From Mesostigma viride (taxonomy: Eukaryota; Streptophyta; Mesostigmatophyceae; Mesostigmatales; Mesostigmataceae), in contig RPFO01000127.1 of NCBI GenBank assembly GCA_009746045.1, positions 462,050 to 526,049 on the forward strand: a DNA stretch of 64,000 nucleotides, given 5' to 3'. Shown here piece after piece: positions 54,140-64,000 of this stretch; position 1 is the first letter of the stretch; every line of letters begins with the position of its first letter. The position numbers were made by a program, and so were the translations under genes. The notes beneath the pieces are model-generated. The model was given only the letters and a program-made list of their open reading frames with translations, was not told the DNA's origin and did no database searches.

Positions 54140-54917
54140 TGTAACGACTAAAAATGATCATCAGCATCATCCACAGTCCAATATGAAAGATCTTTTTACC
54201 TGGGTTGCCTTCTTGAGTTGCAGAACTTCAAGTATCCGAGCAACGTTGAGATGGAAATTCCACAGCACGTGATTTAGGGAATCACACCCCTTGTAGACAC
54301 AAAGACAAGCTCGTGTGTAGACGACCTCTGTGGAACTGAAGGACGTCTATAGCCAAGGGGCTTTATGGATTGGACAACAAAGCCAAGCTTTATTATACCA
54401 TGGTGAATCAAAACCAACGTAGCAACAATGGCGACCCCACGTCCTTGATATCGACGTGCTTGTCGAACTTGCTCCAACCTTAGCCTGAAGAGAACCAATC
54501 AGAACCATGGAATCCTATACAAGATCTTCGTATCCATCCTAGTCACACAAAACAGAACAACACCACACACAGCCTGGCAGAATCTTTCCATGAGATCTAA
54601 ATCTGTCGTGAGCACTGAAGTCCCAAAGGAGCATTTAAGACTCAATAGTACCAACTAACAAACTACAACCCCACGTGGATCAGGCCACGACCAATGAGGG
54701 CTCCTATCAGTAGTATCAGCCAACAAACTACAACCCTACGTGGATCAGGCCACGACCAATGAGGGTTCCTATCAGTTGGCTGACAAAGTATCAGCTCCAA
54801 GTACCGTCGTCTTAGAAACCTCATAACTTTCTCAATACTGATCCAAAAGTCCTCGAATAAAAGCCAAACATTCACAAAACAAAGGATGTAACAACAAAGT
54901 CATTTTTGCTTGTTACA
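54140..54917 (-). repeat. Chromovirus 3' LTR, 778 bp
   Basis: Reads TGTAACAAGC..AGTCGTTACA on the minus strand, with the inverted TGTAAC/GTTACA ends expected of an LTR. It contains a duplicated ~65-bp segment (about 54658-54780, ACGTGGATCAGGCCACGACC). The sense-strand polypurine tract GAGGGGGAGATA lies directly upstream at 54918-54929. Confidence 0.85.
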
Positions 54918-54930
54918 TATCTCCCCCTCA
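54918..54930 (-). other. Polypurine tract of the chromovirus
   Basis: TTGAGGGGGAGATA immediately precedes the TG of the LTR: the plus-strand primer site of LTR elements. Confidence 0.82.
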
Positions 54931-55306
54931 AAACTGGACCTCCCAGGTCCAATAGCCAACTCTTGAAGGCAGAGGAACATTGAACAGAAATCCACCATCT
55001 CTTGGGAAAAGCAGATGGGTTTTTACATCCCTGAAAACAGGGCCTCCTATCTCATAAACATCTAGTCACAGGTCTCTACAGCAAACAAGTCACTACCTTA
55101 TCTACTATAAAGCCAGATAAACACATCTCATAATACAAGGTCTTCCATTCAGCATCCTGGAACCTGGAACTCTGGACTGGAACATCAGAACTGGACTGGA
55201 GCCCCCCCCCATCATCCATCCTGGAATCCCCCCCTCACACCACAATCCAAAGCACCTTCCATGCTCTTCCCCCATTCCCCATCCTCTTCCTGCACAGCTC
55301 TGTTCT

Positions 55307-56482
55307 TCACAGGCTATACCAATCCCCATTCACACCATCCTTGCCCCTGGTCCCAAACAAGGGAAACTGCTCCACCATGTGAACCAAGTCTGGCCAGTTC
55401 CTGCTGACCTGCAGCACCATGCACGTCTCTGCAGCCCCTGCTGCCATCTGGGCAACATAACGCAGGCATGTCCCTGGGTAGGAGAGAAGCACCACAGACT
55501 GGCTCTCAGGATCCATCACCCAAGTAGAAGACGTCTTGTGCCTGCTCACCCATGACCTGTACGCCCACCAGAACTGGAGAAAGGTCTTGACCACTGACCA
55601 CTTAGCACCTATCAAAGGCACCAACACCCTCAATGGGGTCAGACGAACCTTGAGCTCCATGGTGTACTTAGGCAACCCTGGGCTGCAGAAAAGGTTGGAT
55701 GTCTCCAAAGGGAAGCACCCCTTGACCGAGCTGGAAGAAGAAGGAGCCAAGTCAAAGTCTCCCTGCTGAACTGAAAACTCCAACAACTCCATGTAGGAGG
55801 CCTCACCCATGCTCACTGGCTGGAACTGCATGAAGGCTCCTTTCAAAGCCTCAGGCAAGGTGGTCAACATATCCTGCCCCTCTGCAGGTCTCATGTCAAT
55901 CTCAGGTCCTGGAGTCAAGGCAAACATCCTGTGCAACAGGTGGCCCACAAAAGGAGAGCCAATCTCATACAGGCTGGTGTGCAACTGAGACAAGACCTCC
56001 TCCACATAACCCTCAGGGCTCACTTCCCCCTCCTCCCTGTTAAGGGCAGCCACTGCCTTGGCCAGCGTCTCACAATGCTCACAAGGTCCCATGCACTTCC
56101 TGTGATCCACATAGGCCACCACATTCTTGACAGGTACCACATGACGAGGAATCTGAATGATGGGAGTGCTGCTGGAGCTGAGAGCTATGTTAACACCACT
56201 CCCCATCTGGGGCTGGGACAAGGACAACCCCTGAAGAAGCTCCTGTAGCTTATCCTGCTTGGAGATCACTGAATGCAAGAGCTTGTTAATGGTATCCATC
56301 TGCTGACCCCTCCTAAGGTCACGCCTGACAATACTGTCAAACAGGGATTCCACATAACTCATGGGGTTGGGGTCTCTGGATGCATACCCGTGACCCCTTC
56401 CTCCGTGGTGGCGCCCAGGCCCAAGTTGGGGTACGTGAACTCCTCCTCCATCTGGACCACACAGCATGCACGAAGAAACCAT
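55307..56482 (-). CDS. Third ORF of the chromovirus, 391 aa, unknown
   Basis: An intact frame from ATG 56482 to 55307 lies between the chromodomain and the polypurine tract, about 40 nt after pol. Residues ~40-90 (SYVESLFDSIVRRDLRR..INKLLHSVISKQ) look like an amphipathic or coiled-coil helix. A C-x3-C-x2-C cluster (KCMGPCEHCETL) lies near residue 135. No signal peptide or membrane segment is evident, so it does not look like an envelope protein. It could be a displaced gag-like or structural protein, or a captured host sequence; not recognised. It has stayed open while the integrase decayed. Confidence 0.6.
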   Translation of the reverse strand: MVSSCMLCGPDGGGVHVPQLGPGRHHGGRGHGYASRDPNPMSYVESLFDSIVRRDLRRGQQMDTINKLLHSVISKQDKLQELLQGLSLSQPQMGSGVNIALSSSSTPIIQIPRHVVPVKNVVAYVDHRKCMGPCEHCETLAKAVAALNREEGEVSPEGYVEEVLSQLHTSLYEIGSPFVGHLLHRMFALTPGPEIDMRPAEGQDMLTTLPEALKGAFMQFQPVSMGEASYMELLEFSVQQGDFDLAPSSSSSVKGCFPLETSNLFCSPGLPKYTMELKVRLTPLRVLVPLIGAKWSVVKTFLQFWWAYRSWVSRHKTSSTWVMDPESQSVVLLSYPGTCLRYVAQMAAGAAETCMVLQVSRNWPDLVHMVEQFPLFGTRGKDGVNGDWYSL

Positions 56483-56520
56483 TCGTTAGTCCTGAGATAT
56501 AGGAAGGGGAGCAGTGGTTT

Positions 56521-56937
56521 TCACCAACTCAGTATACCAAGAAGGAAGAGTGAGCCCCTTCTTTGGCAATACTCCTGGACCACCTCATGGCAGTGAGTCA
56601 AGTCAGACAACCACAGCCATGTGGCAGTAGACTCTAACTCTCCTTTCCAGTGCACCTTAAACTGCAGCTGCTTGGTCCTACCCTTTCCTTTGACTCTGTG
56701 AGCCACCAGCTGCTCCACTTCATATATCCTCTCCCCCTCAGTATCCAGCTCAAATGGTAAGGGAGCAGAAAGGCGTCCCTGCAAGGTATTGCGTTTATAC
56801 AGTTTGAGCTGGGCCAGGTGAAACACATTAGTCTTAAGCCTCCAGTGGGAAGGCACCTGGACTTGAACTACAGTCCCATAGTGGAAGGTGTTAGGACAGG
56901 GTAAGGTCCCAACCACAAGGGTTGCAGTTTCCTGCAT
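56521..56937 (-). pseudogene. Chromodomain / C-terminal integrase region
   Basis: WRLKTNVFHLAQLKLYKRN is the usual pre-chromodomain segment of gypsy integrases. YEVEQLVAHRVKGKGRTK..FKVHWKG..TWLWLSDLTHCHEVVQEY is a chromodomain, a histone-tail reader that directs integration in chromoviruses. The aromatic positions (Y, W, W) are present. It is in a different frame from the integrase core: a sequence resembling KLQPLWLGPYPVL lies in a third frame near 56910, so at least two frameshifts separate them. Confidence 0.8.
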
Positions 56938-57957
56938 TGCTCCTTTTCAGGTAGCACACGATTAGCCTCCAAAGCACCAGGTCACCAGGAGCCACAAAGG
57001 TGTGTGTAGCCAACATCTGTTGCCAAGCATTGTTTAAATACTTGTCCTGTGCATGCAACATCTGAGCAGCAACCATACTGTGAGCTTCCTGGAAGGATGC
57101 TATCAGCTGGTGGATAGAGGTTAGGCGTCTTCTGAAGGGGCCTTCAGCATCCCTGTCAGGTAACTCCAGGTCAAATGGAGTCAAGGGGCACTGGCCATGG
57201 CAAATGACAAATGGAGACATTTGGTGAGGAGCCAGGGGTGAGTTGTTGATGGCAAACTCTATGAAGGGAAGTTTCTTGTCCCATTCCTTGTTATCATGGG
57301 TACAATAGTGCTTCTGGCATTCCCGTACAATACGGTTCAGCCTCTCCACAGCCCCCGTGCTGGCACACCTGTATGCTACTCCAAAGGCCAACTTAGTGTC
57401 TAGGATGTCAAAGAAGGACTTCCAAAACCCAGACATCCACAAGGGATCCTGGTCAGTGATGATTACACGTGGCATGCCATGCAATCTGTACACTCCTTCA
57501 TGAACAACTCTACACACTGGGCAGCTGTGAGATGGGCATTGCAGGGGATGAGGTGGCACATTCTAGACAGCCTGTCCATCACCACCAGTATCCTGTCATT
57601 GCCAGCATCAGAAACAGGCAAGCCACAAATGAAGTCCATGGTCACACTGATCCAGGGTCGAAGGGGAATAGGCATGGCCATAGGAAAGATAGGCACTGCC
57701 TGAGTCCTAACCTTATTCCTTTGGCATGAGTCACAGGAAGCCACATAGGCTTTGATATCACGAAACATGCCAGGCCACCAAAACCTCTCTTGTACTTCAT
57801 GAAGAAGCTTAGCATACCCAGGATGACATGCAGTCACGTCGTCATGGAAGCAATGCAACACAGTGGGAATGGCCATTTCTGGCACATAGACCTTCCTGGT
57901 TACTACATGATCTGCATCCTGGGTGTGGACATACAGGACTCCTTCCCAGTACTCCAC
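56938..57957 (-). pseudogene. Integrase (zinc-binding and catalytic core), frameshifted
   Basis: The H-H-C-C zinc-binding module (HDDVTACHPGYAKLLHEV..CDSCQRNK) is followed by the DDE core: TMDFICGLP (D1), IITDQDPLWMSGFW (D2) and AVERLNRIVRE (E). A one-base frameshift near 57495 splits the core between two frames. The 5' end joins the TTAA element at 58028; the RT/RNase H half continues at 59729. Confidence 0.85.
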
Positions 57958-58028
57958 AGGTCTGTTACCAAAGCTTCCTTCCTGAATGGCCTTAGTGGCC
58001 AGGTCCTCAGTTTTAGTGAAGGCCTTAA

Positions 58029-59728
58029 CCCCTAAATGGTCTGGCTGCCGATTTTCCGCCTAAAACTGAGTTACAGCCGACACGTCGGCCCCTTCTCGGG
58101 GGACCAAATGCCGCGAAAACTATTGAGAATTAGGAAACGTTTAGCTGAGAAGATCGAAAGTTTATAATTTTCCTCACAGCATGGTACTAGGGTTTGCATA
58201 CTTCTGACAAAGTTATAGAGGTGTTCTGGCCGGTCAAAGTACAAGGGGTCAGGGTACTTTTTCACGTAGAACGTGCATTCCGGAAAACGACGACCTGGCC
58301 ATGGCGGCTTGCGCCCACGCATGGAATTTACGTTTTCGTTCGAATTTTCTGACCAAACTCAGGAAATTGATTTTATACGTCCTAAAGATGATACAGGCCA
58401 ATTTTTGGTTCGCGGGAATGCCATTTGATAGGTGTCGGCAGCGTTCTTGCTGGAAAAAACTGCGATCAGGCCGGACGATAGAAACGTTGACAGCAATAAC
58501 TTTCCGGCGTATTTTAAAGGATATATCGGTTTCTTTGTACTTTTTATGATGATTTGTAGTCGTAAACGTGCAAGGGTGGCCAGAAATCGTCGAATCTAGC
58601 GACCATGCTGCACAACTTTGGTGTGCCGAAATGCGCCATTTTGCGGCCACCGCCTGGGCCAAGGTAATGCCAGCCATGCCAGGTAAAGCTGAGTTATCGT
58701 TTTCTTGTCGATGTTTGACGTTTATATATACGTTCTAGCTTGTGTAGCACCTTCTTTCTTCATTATTCATGCTCTTTCTTGACCATGGCCTGGCCCCTTC
58801 CTAAAACACCATTCTTAGATGCTTCCCTCAGTCAGTTGACCTGCCATAGTGTGATGGTGATAAGTTTTAGAGGCTGTATGGGTTTGAATACCTCCATATA
58901 TGTTTGTTATACATTTCCCACACACATATTGCATGAGTGTGAGGCAGTTGGCTGGTCTCTGTGGCATCATCAAGCATGTACCCGGTGAGTAGAAGCTTCC
59001 CATTGTCAGCATGTGCCACCAGGTGTGCTGGCCATCACCTGGCAAGCTATAGCAGCTTAGGCCTAGTTTATCCTTGCTAGGGCAAGCTGAAATAGGCTTA
59101 AAATCACTAGTTTGTTGGTGGCTGCCTCCTAGAATGCATGCCTTGCGTAGGGTATCCGTACCACGTTACCTACGTGCATGGACAAGGTGGCACCTGCACA
59201 TAGGTGCCATGTAAGGGCAGTGTGATGATGCAGTTATGTTTCCCCATCATTGTGGAAGGGAAATGTATTGTGTGGCATGGTTGGGGGACATTTTTAGTAG
59301 GTATTAGTAGGTAGTATGCCCACCCCTACCCCCTTGGTTGCTTTTTACCAACGGTACCCCTATGGGCTGTACTGGGTGTAACTGCTGGTATACCCACCCA
59401 AATGATGACCCCAATGGCTCAAACTGTTCAGCAACTAATTGTTTATCATCCCTGAAGTGGTAGGTGCCTAGCTCTTACAACATAATTCAAAATGCACATT
59501 CTACCAAAAATGAAAACGCTCGTCTTGACCCCCCTGACTTTGACGGCAGTTATACATGGGCTACCCTGCATATATGTAAGGTTGTGATATACCAACCCGA
59601 AGGGCAACTCATGGACATGCTTGGCCCCCAAGGACAGCCATTGGATATGGGTGGGTTGGATGGCATCTGGTTTGCAAAATTGTGAAGTTACAGCCGATGC
59701 ATCGGCAGTATTTCTGCCCATTTAGGGG
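58029..59728 (-). mobile_element. TTAA element copy 4, inside the chromovirus pol
   Basis: Complete 1.70-kb copy with CCCCTAAATGG/CCATTTAGGGG ends and TTAA at 58025-58028 and 59729-59732. It separates RNase H from integrase, so it arrived after the chromovirus. Confidence 0.88.
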
Positions 59729-59761
59729 TTAATCACGTCCAGCAGGGCTATACTCATAGGG

Positions 59762-62279
59762 TTAGGCAGGACTAGCTGTTTGCCAGGTCCTAACTAAAGG
59801 CTGCAGCTGCAGCACCTCACCCTCCTGCAGGTGACTAGTGACTAGATGCTTGGATGACAGAACATCAGCCACAGGTGTACGTGATTTCCCCTTGATCTCA
59901 GCTGCCAATCCCCTAGACTTGGTCAGCATCCCTGGCTCCAGTATCCACTTCCTGGGCCGTCCCTTCCCCCTCCTAGGATTCTCTGTGCTTGGTGGTGTAG
60001 TGAGAGTGGGCTGGCTACTAGCAAAACCCTCCCTAAGACTGCTCTGCAGTGACTGACCCCCACCCTGGACGCCTGTCGACCCTGGGACAGAGCCCTGGTC
60101 AATGAGCATCTCGTGACTAAAGCTAGCCTCTACAGGGGGTGGGCTCAGCTTGGAGGTTTGCTGGTTAGCTGCCTGTGCCCTGGTGACAGCACCACACTCT
60201 ACTACAGAAACCATGGCAGCACAAATATCCAGATCCTCGTGAAATGCTCCCATCAGATCCCTTCTTCTAGAGAGGGCGTCTGGCACCACATTCTGTGATC
60301 CTGGGACATACTGCACAGAGAAAGGATAGAATCCCCCTAGGTACTCCATCCACCCAGCCATCCTCTTACTCATCCTGCTCTGTTCTAGCACGTGCACCAA
60401 GGGCCTGTGGTCAGTCATCAGGGTGATAGACTCTTGCCCTAGCCCATCTGTAGCACTGCTAGCCACAGAAAACTGAGCTCCCTTCAACAGATGCTCCCAC
60501 TTGTGACATGCTACCACTAAACCCAGCAACTCCTGCTCGTGTACAGGGTAGTTACGTTCAGCTGAGCTCATGGTTTTAGACATGTACTCCACTGGCTGTG
60601 GTCCATAGCCATGGTCTTGCATCAGCACAGCACCTATGGCGCCTTGAGAGGCATCTGACCTAACCTGATAAGGTAGATCTGGATTGGGACCCACTAGCAC
60701 AGGGGTGGATGTGAGCTTCTGCTTCAACAGGTCAAAGGCCTGCTGACACCTATCTGTCCACTCAAACTGAACATCCTTCTTGATTAACTCAAGCAAGGGG
60801 GTGGAGATGGCAGCCATGTCAGGGATAAAACGCCTGTACCACCCCACCATGCCCAGGAAGGACTTGACATCATGTGCAGACTGCAACACAGGCCACTCAA
60901 GGATGGCAGCAATCTTAGCATTGTCAGGTGTCATACCTAAGGAACTCAACTTGTAACCTAGGAACCCCACTTCATGCCCCCACTCCACCTTAGACCTCTT
61001 GACAGACAAGTGGTAGTGCTGGATGACCTTCAAGACCTCCTCCACGTTCTCCAGATGCTCCCTGAACGTCTTTGAGTGCACCAGGATGTCGTCCATGTAG
61101 GCCACCACGCAGGTCCTGAACACGGGTCTTGCAGGGTCACACAGGTGGGCAATGTCTTTGAACCTGGGATTCCTGAGATCAGGGGAGATCTGAGGCAGAG
61201 AGTTCCCTGTCAGATGGCCAAAGATAGCATTCACAAACATCTGCATAGTAGCTGGGCTGTTGGAGGCCCCCATGGGCATCACAGTCCACTGGAACTGACC
61301 CCAGGGTGTGGAGAATGCAGTTTTTGGAATGTCCTCAGTAGCTATCCTGATCTGCCAGAACGCGTGTCTAAGGTCAAACTTGGTGAAGTAAGATGATCCA
61401 GCTGTCCTCTCCAGCAGCTCATCAATCCGTGGCAAGGGATACTTGGACTTCACTGTGACCTTGTTCAGGCCCCTCAGATCAATACACAATCGCCATCCAC
61501 CATCATGCTTGGGAACAAGCAAACACCCAGAGCTGAAAGGACTATTAGCAGGAAGAATGAGTCCAGCTTCCAACAAGCCTGTCAAGATCACCTTCAGCTC
61601 TGCCATCTCAGCTGGCCCCATCCTGTACATGGGAACGAAGGGAGGCCTGGCACCATCCACAAGCTTGATGACATGAGTGATTGGCCCTTCAGGAGGGTAC
61701 TGTGGCATTTTGTCCTCAAAAATGGCAGCAAACCTGTCCAAAAGGGCATCATGCAGCTTCTGCTCCTCCTCTGTGACAGCAGGTACTGGGTTCACAGCAT
61801 TCACCGTGTGGCCATGAGTCTCATCAGAGGGTGAGTTAGGAACCAGCTGTAAGAGAAAGACGTGTTCCACTGGGTAAGTAGCCAGGTAAGACAAGGTGTG
61901 ATTGGCAGACCATACGTGCTTAAGTAATGCAGCACGTTTCTCCTCCAGTGAAGGCACCTTGACGTCCTCCTTGACACCTGCAACCCCTCTCCCATCATTG
62001 ACAGCCTCATTAGTAGAACAGCACTCTGTGACTGGTCTTTCTCCCCCCTTAATCACTGTGGTGGCGTCCCACACTGACCCATCCTGAAACTGCACCACCT
62101 TCTCAGACCACAAGATGGCAGGATTAGCAGACTCCAACCATGGCATCCCCAGAATCACATCAGCAGCAGTGAGTGGAATGACATCTGCTGTGACAGACAA
62201 GGTTTGACGTGAGCACACTTGAAAAAGCAGTTGCACGTAGCCAGGTGAGTTACTCTGCCTACCATCAGAATATTGGACC
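59762..62279 (-). pseudogene. Chromovirus protease end, reverse transcriptase, RNase H
   Basis: An 824-aa frame from 62236, open up to about 62283. The first ~45 aa are the C-terminal part of a retropepsin (LTAADVILGMPWL); its catalytic DTG/DSG lies beyond the junction at 62280. RT: LVPKHDGGWRLCIDLRGLN, FTKFDLRHAFWQIRI, FQWTVMPMGASNSPATMQ, YMDDILVHS and FLGYKLSSLGM. RNase H: YQVRSDASQGAIGAVL, NYPVHEQELL and TDHRPLVHV, then PDALSRR. All catalytic Asp residues are present. The frame then runs through a non-conserved ~170-aa linker to a stop at 59762, before the TTAA element. Confidence 0.92.
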
Positions 62280-62283
62280 TTAA

Positions 62284-64000
62284 CCCTTCAACTGTCAAAA
62301 CTCGAACCACGAGAACGGACTGAGTTTGGGTATCTTTGTGCGCCTGAGAGTAACTAGCCAAATAACATTTTCTGGCCCACCCTTGGAACCAAGCATGCTT
62401 TTATATCAAATAATGTTTGGGAAATTTGGTTGGTCACATATCCATGCCCTACACCTGCTAAAAATAGCACCCCCCTCAGGGGGGTACAGTGCACATGGGG
62501 TTGGAGACATATATAATGCATTATCGACCATTTACACAAATCAGTTGGCCCTGGCCTTTTAACCCTTAATTTGTACTGAGTCCGTTTTCGTGGCGCCAGT
62601 TGAACTCGCGCCACTCTAACGGACTGAGTTTGTGGCAGAACCAGGCGCCGCGCCAAAAATAATTCAACGGTCAAACCTGGGGGGATCGAAAGATCTAGAC
62701 GTAAGCTATGCCTGGCACTATTCAGACCGTACTTTGGACAACTGGCCAGGGAGATATACTCAATCAAAGTTGGGGGGGTACCATGGTCAAACGGGACCGA
62801 CGTGAATGAAAATAATTGACGTCCGCGGCTATGGCGGTGCACGCAAATGACTGGTACGAGAGCATGGCTTGGAATTTTGAACTCAAATTTTGTAGTAATT
62901 ATCCTTGAGTGTTATAAAGGTTATATCTCTGGCCGTGAAGCGTCTGGATGTGCGCAAGTATGTCTCTAGGTTCTAATCGGTGCAGCAGATCCTGTCAGCG
63001 GCCAGGCGGTGACAGTGCGTATGCTACCTGTTGTTCGGCAGCAAACGTCCATATATTTGCGCGTGGATAGACTTGTTACGTTATTCTTGACATGTTTTAT
63101 TAGCGATGACGGCCAGGAAAGGTTCGAGGCTATGTCCGTGAGGTGGGAGTGATGGCTCCCGCACAGCAGGTAATCTGCGGTTTCGACCTGGTACGTATTA
63201 ACATGTTAGCGTTTATACATTACAGTACCAAGTCGTCCTATCGTTTATAAACTAGTTGTAGACATGTAATCGATGGTTTTTGCTTGTCGTTTTGTTGCTT
63301 TAGTGCTTGTACGCGTTCGCTTGTGATGGTTGGGGAATACCACTATGTCACGCAGATTTTGGACCAGATTTGATTGCTATTAGCTAAGGCTTCAACGAAA
63401 CCAGTGAAGTGGCGTTTGGTATTGTCTCTTAACATGGTGGGCTTGATAACGGGATGCTTTTCCCTGCACAGACATAGCGAGACAATTGGTTTTCTGGCCA
63501 GCTCTAGGCATTGCTTCTTGGTTTGCTGGCCCAAGTTATCCTTCTGCTTGTGCGTCCATAGTGCATGCAAGAAACATGAATGGCCAGGGCCTGCTTGCAT
63601 GGAAGCACAACCAGGTGAGTTCTTTTGTTTTCTCTATCATTGCCAATCATTGGAATTGCTTTATAGTGTGTTGGATGCATTGATAATGTAGCTCCTTGTG
63701 AACCCGTTATACGCTTGGTTTTGGGCCTTGGCACAAGCTTTATACTTGTTGTATAGCATGCTGTTGTGATTTTTAAGCTGGAAATGTGTTTGGGAATCCA
63801 TGTGTGGCCATCTATGATGTTTTGTGCCACGTTGGAATCGAATGCCTAGACGGTAGTGCTACCAAAACACCCCAAAATAACTGCACCCGTTATAACGGTC
63901 TGAGCTATTTTGGGCTGTATGCTAGCTAGCCTGTGCAGTTCTATGGTACGTCATGTTGTGAATGCATCTATGGCATGCCTGTGATGATCTTAAACTCCCC
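62284..64000. mobile_element. Probable second TTAA-type element (left end), unclassified
   Basis: Chromovirus sequence stops at TTAA 62280-62283, followed by CCCTTCAACTGTC. A related TTAACCCTTAA junction occurs at 62559-62569. AACGGACTGAGTTT occurs at about 62313 and 62620, with a partly inverted ACTGAGTCCGTTTT at about 62575. No long coding frame or known domain was seen to the window end, so the extent is unknown. Confidence 0.4.

Larger units (their letters stand above)
54140..62279 (-). mobile_element. Ty3/gypsy chromovirus, 3' part, interrupted
   Basis: Sense order (right to left): end of protease, RT, RNase H, [TTAA element], integrase, chromodomain, an extra ORF, polypurine tract, 3' LTR. 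The gag, protease active site and 5' LTR are missing from the window because another TTAA-type junction begins at 62280. Frameshifts in the integrase region make it inactive. Confidence 0.88.

Noticed and set aside
55307-56482. Envelope gene of an endogenous retrovirus-like element
   Set aside because: No signal peptide, membrane segment or glycoprotein features are visible.

Overview
This window looks like nuclear DNA of a green alga. The two recognisable host genes are plastid carotenoid enzymes with N-terminal extensions resembling transit peptides, and they are split by many spliceosomal introns. Everything else is mostly transposable elements of types seen in green algae. No bacterial-style operons, rRNA or convincing tRNA genes were seen. 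I cannot name the species.

1-11.9 kb: two lycopene cyclase genes lie head to head. Lycopene epsilon-cyclase (minus strand; exons 1-4 visible, 3' half beyond position 1) and lycopene beta-cyclase (plus strand; complete in seven exons, 600 aa) share a 586-bp intergenic region. They would compete for the same substrate, lycopene, at the branch point between alpha- and beta-carotene, so shared regulation is plausible. Several of their 3' splice sites sit behind long pyrimidine-rich tandem arrays. One exon end, with its donor site, has been multiplied as a 27-bp minisatellite.

11.9-38 kb: repeat-dense DNA with nested insertions. There is a decayed LINE (about 14.93-22.5 kb) holding another LINE copy in opposite orientation, a 1.75-kb insertion and a 525-bp CCAT array. 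A second LINE is split by a solo-LTR-like element, which itself contains a Penelope tail and a TTAA-flanked element. Non-autonomous elements of two families sit on TTAA targets, two of them stacked on one target (29.3-35.3 kb). A lone endonuclease domain fragment and an intact intronless MYND zinc-finger gene (36.5-37.9 kb) follow.

39.9-47.4 kb: a Penelope-like retroelement inserted as a head-to-tail dimer flanked by a 9-bp target duplication. It encodes an N-terminal GIY-YIG endonuclease ahead of the reverse transcriptase, the permuted layout reported for Chlamys/Naiad-type elements. Each copy has its own frameshift near the junction of the two domains.

47.4-64 kb: a LINE 3' end, further Penelope fragments, a third TTAA element, two short-repeat element families, LINE 3' ends with target duplications, and a Ty3/gypsy chromovirus (54.14-62.28 kb). 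The chromovirus has an LTR, polypurine tract, an unexplained third ORF, a chromodomain, integrase, and RT/RNase H. It is broken by a TTAA element and cut off on its 5' side by another TTAA-type junction. LINE copies across the window share a 3'-terminal hairpin that shows compensatory changes.
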